In this document: positions 9,681-23,873 of the stretch, in pieces
Layout: every line of letters starts with the position of its first letter
Position numbering within the stretch: position 1 is the stretch's first letter
NCBI GenBank assembly: GCA_030620095.1
Contig: JAUTXW010003817.1
Location: 352,501-416,500, forward strand
Length of the DNA: 64,000 nucleotides
Source: Kuschelorhynchus macadamiae
Taxonomy: Eukaryota > Arthropoda > Insecta > Coleoptera > Curculionidae
Direction of reading: 5' to 3'
Translations under genes and position numbers: made by a program
The notes under the pieces: generated by a model
The model's database searches: none
Told to the model about the DNA's origin: nothing
The model's input: only the letters and a program-made list of their open reading frames with translations

Positions 9681-10141
9681 AGACATTGTTGGAAGTCCTA
9701 AAAAGGAGACGTTTGACCTTCTCCCTCAAACAGATCTACTGTATCAATTAATACCCTAATGAAGCTTCATACATCTCCAGATGTTATAATTAATATATAT
9801 TTAAATTAATTTAAAAAAAAAAAACGTCCCGACTTGATACGGTTTATGGGGTACGTTATGATCCAAAAGTAAAAAATAAAATGTATATGGGTAATTTGGA
9901 AATACGTTTTTCTCCTGGTAAACTGGCACTATGGTGCCAAGCTAAGAATATTGCAACATTTGAAGGGGATACGGAAATTTACGACTTAATATTCTTCAAA
10001 AATCCGTCGGTATTACAAAATATAGAAAAGATGACTTCAGAAGTGGTAGAAACCTATAAAAATATGTTACAGTTGACAAATGAAGCGTACGGCTATGATC
10101 AGAAGCGGGGATTACAAGAAACCAGGTGGAAAATAATATGA
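9681..10141 (+). pseudogene. Polinton accessory ORF upstream of integrase, copy 1 (DUF8207-like)
   Basis: Fragments read ...ETLLEVLKRRRLTFS (frame broken near 9690-9750), then LDTVYGVRYDPK and a full frame from 9881 with GNLEIRFSPGKLALW and NPSVLQNIEKM. From memory, a (D-x-x-Y-G-V-R-Y) domain of this kind, annotated DUF8207, is common next to Polinton-type integrases in insects; function unknown. Copy 1 has lost the N-terminal half present in copies 2 and 3. Confidence 0.5.
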
Positions 10142-10479
10142 AGATTATAATAATGATAATAATAATACTTTTATTTCACCAATAAAACAGATGTACATAC
10201 AATATGTCATCGGTAATTGGAGAAAACGTCAAGATTAAGCTAAATATACCTACTGATAAAGTACATCGTCAAAAAAATTATAGGTAGATGAAATTTGACT
10301 AGAATAGAAAAAATACGAAAATTATCTACACTAGGTACTTTCAAAAAGAAAAAAAAACCAACTTAAGAACTCTTGAACAGAATAAAAGTTACCCTTTACA
10401 AGATATTTTTTTAGTTTGCCTCTAAAAGATCTGAGTTTATCAGCATTTTTAATGTCATCCAATTTATTAAAAAATCTGC

Positions 10480-11439
10480 ATGCATTATACATTACTTTTT
10501 TTGTGGATCGCAAAAAAAAATATATGCAAAAGTAGCATTACCATTAAAAAACGTGTTTTATCGGAAAATATTGACTACGTCTATTGGAATAAACCGAAGA
10601 AATTAGTGGAACGGTTACGATTGCTATTCAGTTTAAAGATGGCTGGTTATACCGGACACAATAATGAAATAATGGCAATTATCGAAGAACTTCGTGAGGA
10701 AGGTATAATTTATTGAGTAATCACCTAATTTGATCAGTATCTCAAGAGACGTGAGTTGGAATCCTAGTACCGAAAAAATAAAAATTCTCAATGAACTTCA
10801 TAGGTCTGCGAGAAAAAATTTTCCTAGGAGACATACTATCATTAAAGGGTACAATGACTTGTGGTAAATAGATTTGGCCGAAATACAAGAATATGCAAAT
10901 GAAATATCATAGTGTGTATAAATTGCTACTCAAAATTTGTCTATACTAGGGCAATTATTGAAGAGGCCGGCAAAGAATTTCTTAATAACATACTCCAGAA
11001 CCTCGTCAAGGAGTACAACATTAATGATTATTCGACGTACAGCACCAAAAAAGCAGCGATAGTTGAACGAGTCATGCGCGTGCTTAAAAATTACCTGTAT
11101 AAAGAGTTTTCAGCTAGAGATTCCTACAAATGGATACAACTTTTGCCGTCGATAACGAAAACCTATAATAATACGAAGCATCGCACTATTGGTATGAAAC
11201 CAATAAATGTTAAAACCACCACACGTATTAATGCATACAGTCAGATAAAAGTCGTTCCCAAAAAGTTTAAATTTCGTTTGGGTGATATAGTTCGTATAAG
11301 CAAATACAAAAGCGTCTTCGATAAAGGCTATACACCCTCATGGTCGACGGAACAGTTTAAAACCGGAAAAGTTCACATTACCAATCCACCAACATATCTC
11401 TTGGAATCGACAGGTCAGCTTATTAAAGGATGTTTTTAA
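10480..11439 (+). pseudogene. Polinton integrase, copy 1 (second catalytic Asp deleted)
   Basis: Retroviral-type (c-integrase) DDE enzyme that would join Polinton DNA to the genome. Segments: an N-terminal region (10480-10716), then ELHRSARKNFPRRHTIIKG (from ~10793), IDLAEIQ with the first Asp after a TAA stop at 10863-10865 (the family has W-x-x-DL), the core from 10912, the catalytic Glu in KKAAIVERVMRVL (~11050), NNTKHRTIGMKP, and a chromodomain-like basic C-terminus ending GCF at 11439. Compared with the other copies it lacks 11 codons that include the second Asp (SDQG), so it is dead. Opposite-strand mirror: 17279-18343. Confidence 0.7.
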
Positions 11440-11959
11440 AAGAAGCAGAGCTATAAAAAAACAAATAGTCCAAATGTTTATTTAGTGGAAAAAGTACTTC
11501 GCCGCCGTAAAAAGAGTAATAATCAATTATTTGTAAAATGCTTAGGATTTTCAAACCAGTTTAATTCATGAATCAGATATTGTTTAAAATATTATATTGT
11601 AATACTTTTTATTCTATGGAAATATGTATATTCATTAAGGTTGCTATAAAAATAAACACATATTCAATTTCAAACTTGTTTTATTTTAATATGTATAGAA
11701 TTATAAACTAGGCTTATTCACTAAAATCGTCGTTCTTTATTATATTAATATATGAGTAATCCTCGACAAACTGGAGCTATATTGATTTGTGAATCTTTTT
11801 CTCCTATATTATCCCACGTAGTATATTTCATTATGTCCGCACTATAGAATCTGAAATTAACTTAACAACTTTATTGTCTAGATTGCGCATTTTCCCATTT
11901 TTAATTCTTTCGGACACATCTTTCCTTGTTGCTTCGATATTAGCAATTTTTTCTTCACA

Positions 11960-12350
11960 CTACTTTATCTGGCTTCGAACTTTATTAAGTAAATCTGTAT
12001 TTATTATATCTTCTATTTGTACACGTAATCGGGGAATTTCTTTAAGCCCATAATCCAGGGTAACAGCATCATTACCCTTAGTCGGTATGATGACATTGGT
12101 TAAAGATTTTCTTTGAATGTCATATTGACCATCTGGAGTAAGCATAAATACAATTCCTGGTGATCCCTTTACCAACATTTTGACGTCCAAATTTATCACA
12201 GCATTATAAATTATAAAATAAAGCTTGTAGGATATAAGACGTTAGTTAAATATTTCTCTTGAATGTACCCAAGATTTACGAGTTTCTCTAATTAACTGAT
12301 CAACATTCTTATTAAGGTTAGATAATATTACTTCACTTGTTTCTTTTATC
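11960..12350 (-). pseudogene. Third Polinton gene, copy 1, convergent with integrase
   Basis: Minus-strand coding: a C-terminal frame 12199-11960 reads MINLDVKMLVKGSP...IQRKSLTNV...GNDAVTLDYGL, and the frame upstream (12350-12245) reads KETSEVLLSNLKKNVDQL...IHSREIF. A pattern of the form K-x-L-x-N-V-x-x-P-x-x-x-x-D-A-V-T-x-D-Y is typical of fibre-like or structural proteins of viruses and phages, so this may be a virion surface gene; I cannot name it. A diverged relative lies at 26527-26766. Confidence 0.4.
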
Positions 12351-12352
12351 GA

Positions 12353-12395
<43 letters not shown>
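12353..12395. repeat. (TA)n at the 3' end of PLE1-left
   Basis: TA tract between the third Polinton gene and the end of the minus-strand PLE1 copy; its mirror is 16312-16352. Confidence 0.95.
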
Positions 12396-12399
<4 letters not shown>

Positions 12400-14303
12400 T
12401 ATGTGTAAATTTTTCGTGTCTGTTTTTGCGTTAATCGCGTTAGAATTTTTTTGTATGTAGATCATTTCGTAAAATTCCCTTTTTCTTTATGTTAGTTTCG
12501 GTAATAAGTATTTTAACATTATCATAGTTAAATTTATGGTTGTTTTCGGTCATATGATTTGTGAGTGCTGTTTTATTTCTTTTATCGTATTTGTGACTGT
12601 GATGCGATTTTTTAAATATTGGCTGGTTTGCCCGATATATACTTTATTGCAGTCATTGCACGGTATTTCGTAAACAATGTTGCTCTTTTTTTCCTTTGGT
12701 TTACTAAAATTTTTATTAAGTAGATTAAAACCTTTGTGACTTACTGTTATGTTTTCTGCTTTTACTACGTTTTTAATTTTTTCTGATAAATTAGGAACAT
12801 ATGGTAAAGTTAAGTATTTTACTGTATTACGATTTGAGCTATTTTTTGTTGTGCATTTGTTTGGTTGTAAAGTTTATGAATTCTATTTTTGAAAATTGAG
12901 TCTATGAGGTATTTTGGATAACCATTTGAGAGCAGTGCCTGTTTTGCTTTATTAATTGCAGTTTTGCGGTATTCGGGGTCAGATAATTGTAAGGCTCTAT
13001 CTGCCAGGCCAATTATGACAGATTTTTTTTGTGACAGGGGGTGCTCAGAACTAAAATGTAGATATCTACCGGACCAGGTGCTTTTTGTGTACCATGCTGT
13101 TTTTATCTTGTCTCTCGCGTGGTAAAGAGTTAGATCCAAAAAATGTATTTGCTGTTCTGCTTCGATTTCAATAGGAAATTGTAACTTGTGATAATTATTG
13201 AATTCATTAAGAATATAATCGGACTTTCCTTTTGGTATTGTCAGTCATCAACGTATCGATACAAAAATGGTAGATCAAAGTCAAGATTGTTTATCAGTGA
13301 TTTCTCTAGGTTTTCAAGTACAAGTTGGGCTATTACACTTGATATTGAACCCCCATTGCACACCCCTCAATTTGTTTGTAATATTTATCGTTAAATAAAA
13401 AATAGGTAGAGCTTGGAGTGAGTTTGACAGCTTCTAAAAATTCATTACGTGGTATGTCTGTGTATTCCCTTGTTTTTCAACTATATTCAGAGCTAAGACT
13501 ACTGAAATATTTGTGTATAATGATACAACGTCTAGAGAGATTAAATTGTGGTTTTCTGGTAGGATAATATTTTTTATTTTACATTTAAAATGCCACGAGT
13601 CTTTTATGTAATATTCATTATTATTTACTAGTTTATTTAGGATGTTTTTTAAAAATTTAGATAATTTTTCAAATGGTGATTGGGTACATGAAACAATGGG
13701 TCTTAGTGGGACGCCTGTTTTATGTAATTTAGGTAGTCCGTATATTCGAGGTGGTATAGCGTTATGAATTTTAAGTTCTTGGGCATTTTTTGGTGATATG
13801 TATAGTTGCTTTTCCTAGTTAGATATAAGGTCGTTATTTTTATTTTGGTAGATATTTGTCGGGTCACTATTTGTAAGTTGTACTGTCCAGTAGTAAATTA
13901 TTCATTTTTTTATCACATTCTGATGCATACATAATAACGGTTTTATTAGACTTTGGTTTTGTTTTAAAAATTACCTTGTTTCTTTGACCTTTTAAAACAA
14001 TGATATCTGTTGTTTATTTAGATTTTTAGCTTGGATTGTATTATTATGATTTGTGATGATGTTGTGACACTTTTCCCTAATATTTTCTTTAGATTGAACT
14101 GGGAGATTAGATATAGATAGTTCAATATTATGAATAAGTTCGGGAATAGGCAAATCCTTTTGTTGACTAATTGGAATAGCAAAATTTGGTCCCAAGTTTA
14201 GGATTTCTAGTACATTTTCAAGGATTATGGTGTTCGTTAAGTTTTCAGTCCAGTGGTTTTTATGGTTTTCAGGTTGTTTTTTCACCTGTTTTTGTTTAAG
14301 AAA

Positions 14304-14307
<4 letters not shown>
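12396..14307 (-). mobile_element. Penelope-like element 1, left copy (reverse)
   Basis: Minus-strand PLE with reverse transcriptase and GIY-YIG endonuclease. The N-terminus is at 14285-13992 (LGPNFAIPISQQKDLPIPEL), then a broken RT with mirrored YVDD (~13245), the segment 13139-12819 with KSTWSGRYLHF and SVIIGLADRAL, and the GIY-YIG motif NIVYEIPCNDC...YIGQ (~12690-12630). Several frameshifts. The 5' end lies at the palindrome centre, the 3' end at (TA)n. Confidence 0.8.

Positions 14308-14365
<58 letters not shown>
14308..14365. repeat. (TA)n at the centre of palindrome 1
   Basis: About 58 bases of pure TA between two head-to-head PLE1 copies; the exact symmetry axis is near 14337. Confidence 0.95.
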
Positions 14366-14367
<2 letters not shown>

Positions 14368-16307
14368 TCTTTTCTTAAACAAAAACAGGTGAAAAAACAA
14401 CAAGAAAACCATAAAAACCCCTTGACTTAACGAACACCATAATCCCTGAAAATGTACTAGAAATCCTACACTTGGGACCAAATTTTGCTATTTCAATTAG
14501 TCAACAAAAGGATTTGCCTATTCCCGAAATTATTAATAATATTGAACTATCTATATCTAATCTCCCAGTTGAATCTAAAGAAAATATTAGAGAAAAGTGT
14601 CACAACATCATCACAAATCATAATAATACAATCCAAGCTAAAAATCTAAATAAACAACAGAAGTCATTGGTTAAAAAGGTCAAAGAAACAAGGTCATTTT
14701 TAAAACAAAACCAAAGTCTAATAAAACCGTTATTATGTATGCATCAGAATATGATAAAAAAATGAATAATTTACTACTGGACAGTACAACTTACAAAGAA
14801 AGAGTGACCCGACAAATATCTACCAAAATAAAAATAACGACCTTATATCTAACTGGGAAAAGCAACTATACATATCACCAAAAAATGCCCAAGAACTTAA
14901 AATTCATAACGCTATACCACCCCGAATATACGGACTACCTAAAATACATAAAACAGGCGTCCCACTAAGACCCATTGTTTCATGTACCCAATCACCATTT
15001 GAACAATTATCTAAATTTTTAAAAAACATCCTAAATAAACTAGTAAATAATAATGAATATTACATAAAAGACTCGTGGCATTTTAAATGTAAAATAAAAA
15101 ATATTATCCTACCAGAAAACCACATTTTAATCTCTCTAGACGTTGTATCATTATACACAAATATTCCAGTAGTCTTAGCTCTGAAAATAGTTGAACAACA
15201 ATGGATCCTGATAAAACAATACACAGACATACCACTTAATGAATTTTTAGAAGCAGTCAAACTCACTCTAAGCTCTACCTATTTTTTATTTAACGATAAA
15301 TATTACAAACAAATTGAGGGGTGTGCAATGGGGGCTTCAATGTCAAGTGTAATAGCCCAACTTGTACTTGAAGACCTAGAGAAATCAGTGATAAAGTCAA
15401 TCTTGACTTTGACCTACCATTTTTTTATCGATACGTTGATGACTGCTTGCTAGCAATACCAAAAGGAAAGTCCGATTATATTCTTAATGAATTCAATAAT
15501 TATCACAAGTTACAATTTCCTATTGAAATCGAAGCAGAACAGCAAATACATTTTTTGGATCTAACTCTTTACCACGCGAGAGACAAGATAAAAACAGCAT
15601 GGTACACAAAAAGCACCTGGTCCGGTAGATATCTACATTTTAGTTCTGAGCACCCCCTGTCACAAAAAAAAAATCTGTCATAATTGGCCTGGCAGATAGA
15701 GCCTTACAATTATCTGACCCCGAATACCGCAAAACTGCAATTAATAAAGCAAAACAGGCACTGCTCTCAAATGGTTATCCAAAATACCTCATAGACTCAA
15801 TTTTCAAAAATAGAATTCATAAACTCTACAACCAAACAAATGCACAACAAAAAATAGCTCAAATCGTAATACAGTAAAATACTTAACTTTACCATATGTT
15901 CCTAATTTATCTGAAAAAATTAAAAACGTAGTAAAAGCAGAAAACATAACAGTAAGTCACAAAGGTTTTAATCTACTTGATAAACATTTTAGTAAATTAA
16001 AGACAGCTATACCAAAGGAAAAAAAGAGCAACATTGTTTACGAAATACCGTGCAATGACTGCAATAAAGTATATATCGGGCAAACCAGCCAATATTTAAA
16101 AAATCGCATCACAGTCACAAATACGATAAAAGAAATAAAACAGCACTCACAAATCATATGACCGAAAACAACCATAAATTTAACTATGATAATGTTAAAA
16201 TACTTATTACCGAAACTAATATAAAGAAAAGGGAATTTTACGAAATTATCTACACACAAAAAAATTCTAACGCGATTAACGCAAAAACAGACACGAAAAA
16301 TTTACAC

Positions 16308-16311
<4 letters not shown>
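14366..16311 (+). mobile_element. Penelope-like element 1, right copy (forward)
   Basis: Mirror of 12396-14307. Order: N-terminus (14472-14765), YGLPKIHKTGVPLRPIVS (~14931), ILISLDVVSLYTNIP (RT motif A, ~15126), QIEGCAMGASMSS (~15310), a YVDD-containing motif (~15432) reached after a frameshift, the thumb region (15447-15683), and GIY-YIG with NIVYEIPCNDCNKVYIGQ (~16030-16085). At least four frameshifts, so it is not autonomous. Small differences from the left copy (for example around 14395-14440) show the arms are not a simple read duplication. Confidence 0.85.

Positions 16312-16352
<41 letters not shown>
16312..16352. repeat. (TA)n at the 3' end of PLE1-right
   Basis: TA tract mirroring 12353-12395. 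Confidence 0.95.
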
Positions 16353-16354
<2 letters not shown>

Positions 16355-16890
16355 TCGATAAAAGAAACAAGTGAAGTATTATTATCTAACCTTAAGAAGA
16401 ATGTTGATCAGTTAATTAGAGAAACTCGTAAATCTTGGATACATTCAAGAGAAATATTTAACTAACGTCTTATATCCTACAAGCTTTATTTTATAATTTA
16501 TAATGCTGTGATAAATTTGGACGTCAAAATGTTGGTAAAGGGGTCACCAGGAATTGTATTTATGCTTACTCCAGATGGTCAATATGACATTTAAAGAAAA
16601 TCTTTAACCAATCATTTTAACCATCATACCGACTAAGGGTAATGATGCTGTTACCCTGGATTACGCGCTTAAAGAAATTCCCCGATTACGTGTACAAATA
16701 GAAGATATAATAAATACAAATTTACTTAATAAAGTTCGAAGCCAGATAAAGTAGTGTGAAGAAAAAATTGCTAGTATCGAAGCAACAAGGAAAGATGTGT
16801 CCGAAAGAATTAAAAATGGCGAAAACACAATGCGCAATCTAGACAATAAAGTTGTTAAGTTAATTTCAGATTCTATAGTGCGGACATAAT
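16353..16890 (+). pseudogene. Third Polinton gene, copy 2
   Basis: Mirror of 11840-12350. KETSEVLLSNLKKNVDQLI is followed by a second frame starting near ATG 16504 (ATAAATTTGGACGTC) with an internal TAA where copy 1 reads IQRKSLTNV. A coiled, Lys/Glu-rich C-terminus (EEKIASIEATRKDVS...) runs to 16889. Function unknown; see copy 1. Confidence 0.4.
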
Positions 16891-17278
16891 GAAATATACT
16901 ACGTGGGATAATATAGGAGAAAAAGAGTCACAAATCAATACAGCTCCAGTTTGTCGAGGATTACTCATATATTAAGATAATAAAGAACGACGATTTTAGT
17001 GAATAAGCCTAGTTTATAATTCTATAGATATTAAAGTAAAACAAGTTTGAAATTGAATATGTGTTTATTTTTATAGCAACCTTAATGAATATACATATTT
17101 CCATAGAATAAAAAGTATTACAATATAATATTTTAAACAATATCTGATTCATGATTTAAACTGGTTTGAAAATCCTAAGCATTTTACAAATAATTGATTA
17201 TTACTCTTTTTACGGCGGCGAAGTACTTTTTCCACTAAATAAACATTTGGACTATTTGTTTTTTTATAGCTCTGCTTC

Positions 17279-18343
17279 TTAAAAACATCCTTTAATAAGC
17301 TGACCTGTCGATTCCAAGAGATATGTTGGTGGATTGGTAATGTGAACTTTTCCGGTTTTAAACTGTTCCGTCGACCATGAGGGTGTATAGCCTTTATCGA
17401 AGACGCTTTTGTATTTGCTTATACGAACTATATCACCCAAACGAAATTTAAACTTTTTGGGAACGACTTTTATCTGACTGTATGCATTAATAGGTGTGGT
17501 GGTTTTAACATTTATTGGTTTCATACCAATAGTGCGATGCTTCGTATTATTATAGGTTTTCGTTATCGACGGCAAAAGTTGTATCCATTTGTAGGAATCT
17601 CTAGCTGAAAACTCTTTATACAGGTAATTTTGAAGCACGCGCATGACTCGTTCAACTATCGCTGCTTTTTTGGTGCTGTACGTCGAATAATTATTAATGT
17701 TGTACTCCTTGACGAGGTTCTGGAGTATGTTATTAAGAAATTCTTTGCCCTGATCGCTTTCCAGATTTGTTGGTATATATCCGGCCTCTTCAATAATTGC
17801 CCTAGTATAGACAAATTTGGAGTAGCAATTTATACACACTATGATATTTCATTTGCATATTCTTGTATTTCGGGCAAATCTATTTACTACAAGTCATACC
17901 TTACCCTTTACTGATAGTATGTCTCCTAGGAAAATTTTTTCTCGCAGACCTATGAAGTTCATTGAGAATTTTTATTTTTTCGGTACTAGGATTCATAGTT
18001 CCAACTCACGTCTCTTGAGATACTGATCAAATTAGGTGATTACTCAATAAATTATACCTTCCTCACGAAGTTCTTCGATAATTGACATTATTTCATTATT
18101 GTGTCCGGTATAACCAGCCATCTTTAAACTGAATAGCAATCGTAACCGTTCCACTAATTTCTTCGGTTTATTCCAATAGACGTAGTCAATATTTTCCGAT
18201 AAAACACGTTTTTTAATGGTAATGCTACTTTTGCATATATTTTTTTTTGCGATCCACAAAAAAGTAATGTATAATGCATGCAGATTTTTTAATAAATTGG
18301 ATGACATAAAAAATGCTGATAACTTCAGATCTTTTAGAGCCAA
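17279..18343 (-). pseudogene. Polinton integrase, copy 2 (inverted)
   Basis: Inverted copy of the integrase with the core frame 17839-17279 (186 codons) intact. It retains TNLESDQGKEFL with the second catalytic Asp, and KKAAIVERVMRVL with the Glu. The N-terminal region is at 18343-18044. The part holding the first Asp (~17885-17870) lies between the frames and is interrupted, so the whole gene is not continuous. It belongs to both palindromes. Confidence 0.75.
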
Positions 18344-18690
18344 ACTAAAAAAATATCTTGTAAAGGGTAACTTTTATTCTGTTCAAGAGTTCTTAAGTTG
18401 GTTTTTTTTTTCTTTTTGAAAGTACCTAGTGTAGTTAATTTTCGTATTTTTTCTATTCTAGTCAAATTTCATCTACCTATAATTTTTTTGACGATGTACT
18501 TTATCAGTAGGTATATTTAGCTTAATCTTGACGTTTTCTCCAATTACCGATGACATATTGTATGTACATCTGTTTTATTGGTGAAATAAAAGTATTATTA
18601 TTATCATTATTATAATCTTCATATTATTTTCCACCTGGTTTCTTGTAATCCCCGCTTCTGATCATAGCCATACACTTCATTTGTCAACTG

Positions 18691-19345
18691 TTACATATTT
18701 TTATAGGTTTCTACCACTTCTGAAGTCATCCTTTCTATATCTTCTAATACCGACGGATTTTTGAAGAATATTAAGTCGTAAATTTCCGTATCCCCTTCAA
18801 ATGTTGCAATATTCTTAGCTTGGCGCCATAGTGCCAGTTTACCAGGAGAAAAACGTATTTCCAAATTACCCCTATACATTTTATTTTTTACTTTTGGATC
18901 ATAACGTACCCCATAAACCGTATCAAGTCGGGACTTTTTTTTTTCAAATTAATTTAAATATGTATTAATTATAACATCTGGAGATGTATGAAGCTTCATT
19001 AGGGTATTAGTTGATACAGTAGATCTGTTTGCGGGAGAAGGTCAAACGTCTCCTTTTTAGGACTTCCAACAATGTCTCAGGAATATACTTGTACGGCCTT
19101 GCTGATGGTGTCGGTGTTTTAAACGGAGGCTCCTCTGAAATGTGCTTGCTTGACGAACCTAACGGTTCTGTGGATGTGCTAACAGCTTTGGAAAATTCTG
19201 GTTTTTTCTTACTATATTTTTGTGTTACAGCATCGTATATAGGTTTAGCAATCGGCTCATAAAATGTTTCCAATTCAAATTTATCTCGTGCATGAGCAGC
19301 TCTAATTTGTTTAAATTTTTTCGAACGGCATCTGTAACCCCGATC
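18691..19345 (-). pseudogene. Polinton accessory ORF, copy 2 (DUF8207-like)
   Basis: Minus-strand: an N-terminal part (19345-19007) reads RCRSKKFKQIRAAHARDKFE, YEPIAKPIYDAVTQKYSKKK, then EPLGSSSKHISEEPPFKTPT and KRRRLTFSRKQIYCIN. After a stop at 19007 the second part (18879-18691) reads MYRGNLEIRFSPGKLALW. The linker is Ser/Pro-rich and the C-terminus is the conserved domain. Its N-terminus runs into (TA)n at 19349. Confidence 0.5.
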
Positions 19346-21853
<2,508 letters not shown>

Positions 21854-21886
21854 ATAAAAATTTTTGCATACAACAATAATTTTTAG
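21854..21886. other. Spacer at the centre of palindrome 2
   Basis: 33 bases, AT-rich (ATAAAAATTTTT...), between the mirrored CTTCTATTTGTTT and AAACAAATAGAAG. Confidence 0.9.
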
Positions 21887-21907
21887 AAACAAATAGAAGG
21901 TTGCGCA

Positions 21908-22912
21908 ATGGGTTCCCCAATATCAAGTGTAGTTGCACAACTAGTAATGGAGGAACTAGAGAGCAATGTAATCGGACAACTAGACATATCACTTCCATTT
22001 TTCTACAGGTACGTTGATGATTGCATAACTCTAATTCCAAAAGATAAATGTAAATATATCCTAAATGCCTTTAACAACTTCCATGAAAAACTTAAATTCA
22101 CCATCGAGACTGAAAACAACTCAAAAATAAATTTCCTAGATATGACATTATATAATAAAAACAATATTATTGAAACACAATGGTACACAAAAAAAACGTG
22201 GTCTGGCAGATACATAAATTACTTTTCGCAACACCCAATGAACCAAAAAAAGTCGGTAATAATCAGTCTTGCCGATAGAGCAATAAAATTGAGTAATTTA
22301 ACTTATCAATCCCAGGCAATACAAAAGGCAAAAAACATCTTAATTCAAAATAGTTACCCAAAAAAATTAATAAATTCAATATTTAACTCCAGATTACAGC
22401 AAATGAACAATCCCAATCAAAACGTACCAAACGAAAAAACTAAAGATAAAAAATTCCTCTCTATTCCTTACATCCAGGGTCTTTCAGAAAGTATCCAAAC
22501 TATTTTCAAACACCAAAACATAACCGTATGCCACAAAAGCTACAACACTTTTCAAAAGAAATTTTTTACTTGTCTTAAAACACCAACCCCAACCAGTCAA
22601 AAAACACACACTATATATCAAATACCATGTAATGATTGCCCAGGAGTATACATCGGACAAACTACTCAATACCTTAAAAACCGCCTAAATGGACATAAAT
22701 ATGACAAAAAAAATAAAACTTCATTAACTAAGCACGAAAATGAAACATCCCATAAATTCAAATATGAAGACACAAAAATATTAAAAACGGAAACCAACCA
22801 AAGAAAAAGGGAATTCTTAGAAATTCTCTATATTAAGCAAAATAAAAATTCAATAAATGATAGAACTGAAATTAAAAATTTAAACCAAATATATCACAAC
22901 GTAATAAAATAA
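21908..22912 (+). CDS. PLE2 reverse transcriptase–GIY-YIG endonuclease, 5'-truncated (right copy)
   Basis: 334 codons; the coding match already begins upstream of ATG 21908 at KQIEGCA. RT motif GSPISS is at residues 2-7, YVDD at 35-38, and the GIY-YIG domain runs from residue ~235 (TIYQIP...YIGQ) to the end. It differs from the left copy at one visible residue (EILYI against EMLYI). Same missing N-terminal RT half, so both copies share the truncation point, as expected if one arm was copied from the other. Confidence 0.85.
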   Translation: MGSPISSVVAQLVMEELESNVIGQLDISLPFFYRYVDDCITLIPKDKCKYILNAFNNFHEKLKFTIETENNSKINFLDMTLYNKNNIIETQWYTKKTWSGRYINYFSQHPMNQKKSVIISLADRAIKLSNLTYQSQAIQKAKNILIQNSYPKKLINSIFNSRLQQMNNPNQNVPNEKTKDKKFLSIPYIQGLSESIQTIFKHQNITVCHKSYNTFQKKFFTCLKTPTPTSQKTHTIYQIPCNDCPGVYIGQTTQYLKNRLNGHKYDKKNKTSLTKHENETSHKFKYEDTKILKTETNQRKREFLEILYIKQNKNSINDRTEIKNLNQIYHNVIK

Positions 22913-23501
22913 TTATCATGTTCCGAAATTTTCTCCTTGATTAATAAATAAGAAAAAAAAAAAAATTTTTTTTTACTTAGTTAAGTGAAACGGAAAAAAA
23001 AATACAGTAATTACCAATTGATTATAATAACAAATAGTATAATTAAAGGCCCTCATGCTATACACCAAAACAACAACAACACAATATACAATTTTTTGCT
23101 TCAGTAAAAACAATCAGAAACACAAGCAACTGCTTCAAAACGAGGTGCAATTCCAGTCAAAATATATCGGTAGACTAACATGCCACCGTAGTTTTATAAA
23201 TAAAAATTTTACATGTTTGTTGGCGTCTAATACTGTATACTAAATGTGACGTGACAAAAATTTTATTCTTTTTTGGTTTGCTGAATGCAGGAAGTTACCT
23301 TCTTGGGTGAGTTTGAAAGTATAAATTACTAGGAATTTTAGTTAGCGTAACGAATTATTATTATATAAAAAAAAAAAGGTTATTTTTAATTATGTGTCTA
23401 TAAGTATATGTATGTAACATTTTGTATCTACATTTAAAAAAAAAAAAAAAATGTTGACTTCGCATAATATAAAATAGTACTGTTTTTAGTTTCAGTCAAA
23501 C

Positions 23502-23535
23502 AGCACTGATGAAGGCATTTAGCCGAAACGTTTGC
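23502..23535 (+). ncRNA. Hammerhead-like core in the PLE2 3' region (partial)
   Basis: CTGATGA (23506-23512), one A, stem GGC/GCC around ATTTA (23514-23524), then GAAAC. The two hammerhead boxes are there. I cannot fold a convincing stem III with an NUH site, so it may be a remnant. Mirror copy on the minus strand near 20215-20238. Confidence 0.3.
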
Positions 23536-23666
23536 AATAAACAAAATGAAAATTAGTGCCGAAAAATAAATTTGTTTTATTTTTCCAAAAAAATAACTTG
23601 AGGCCAAAAAAACCAAAGAAAATCTTCCTACGAATATATTTTAAATGGTCCAGAAACTCACTCTAA

Positions 23667-23667
<1 letters not shown>

Positions 23668-23705
<38 letters not shown>

Positions 23706-23706
23706 A

Positions 23707-23795
<89 letters not shown>

Positions 23796-23796
23796 C

Positions 23797-23872
<76 letters not shown>
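23668..23872. repeat. (TA)n tract, interrupted
   Basis: About 205 bases of TA with TGTA, AAATA and TACATA interruptions; counterpart of 19349-20109. Confidence 0.95.

Positions 23873-23873
<1 letters not shown>

Larger units (their letters stand above)
9677..19090. repeat. Giant palindrome 1, arms ~4.6-4.7 kb, centre ~14337
   Basis: 9677-14307 and 14366-19090 are reverse complements in order: accessory ORF, integrase, third gene, (TA)n, PLE1. The centre is a (TA)n tract, itself palindromic, flanked by mirrored TTCTCTTTTCTTAAAC / GTTTAAGAAAAGAGA. Coordinate sums of mirrored points drift from 28674 at the centre to ~28758 at the edge, from small indels. The left arm lacks 33 bases of integrase sequence. 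Confidence 0.85.
21887..23632 (+). mobile_element. Penelope-like element 2, right copy (forward, 5'-truncated)
   Basis: Mirror of 20110-21853, head to head with it. It ends CTTCCTACG at 23632; 35 unique bases separate it from the (TA)n tract at 23668. Confidence 0.85.

Noticed and set aside
9405..9729. Minus-strand frame containing CGPGTKL, reminiscent of a PLA2 calcium loop
   Set aside because: Nothing else of the domain follows and the frame crosses into unrelated DNA; taken as chance.
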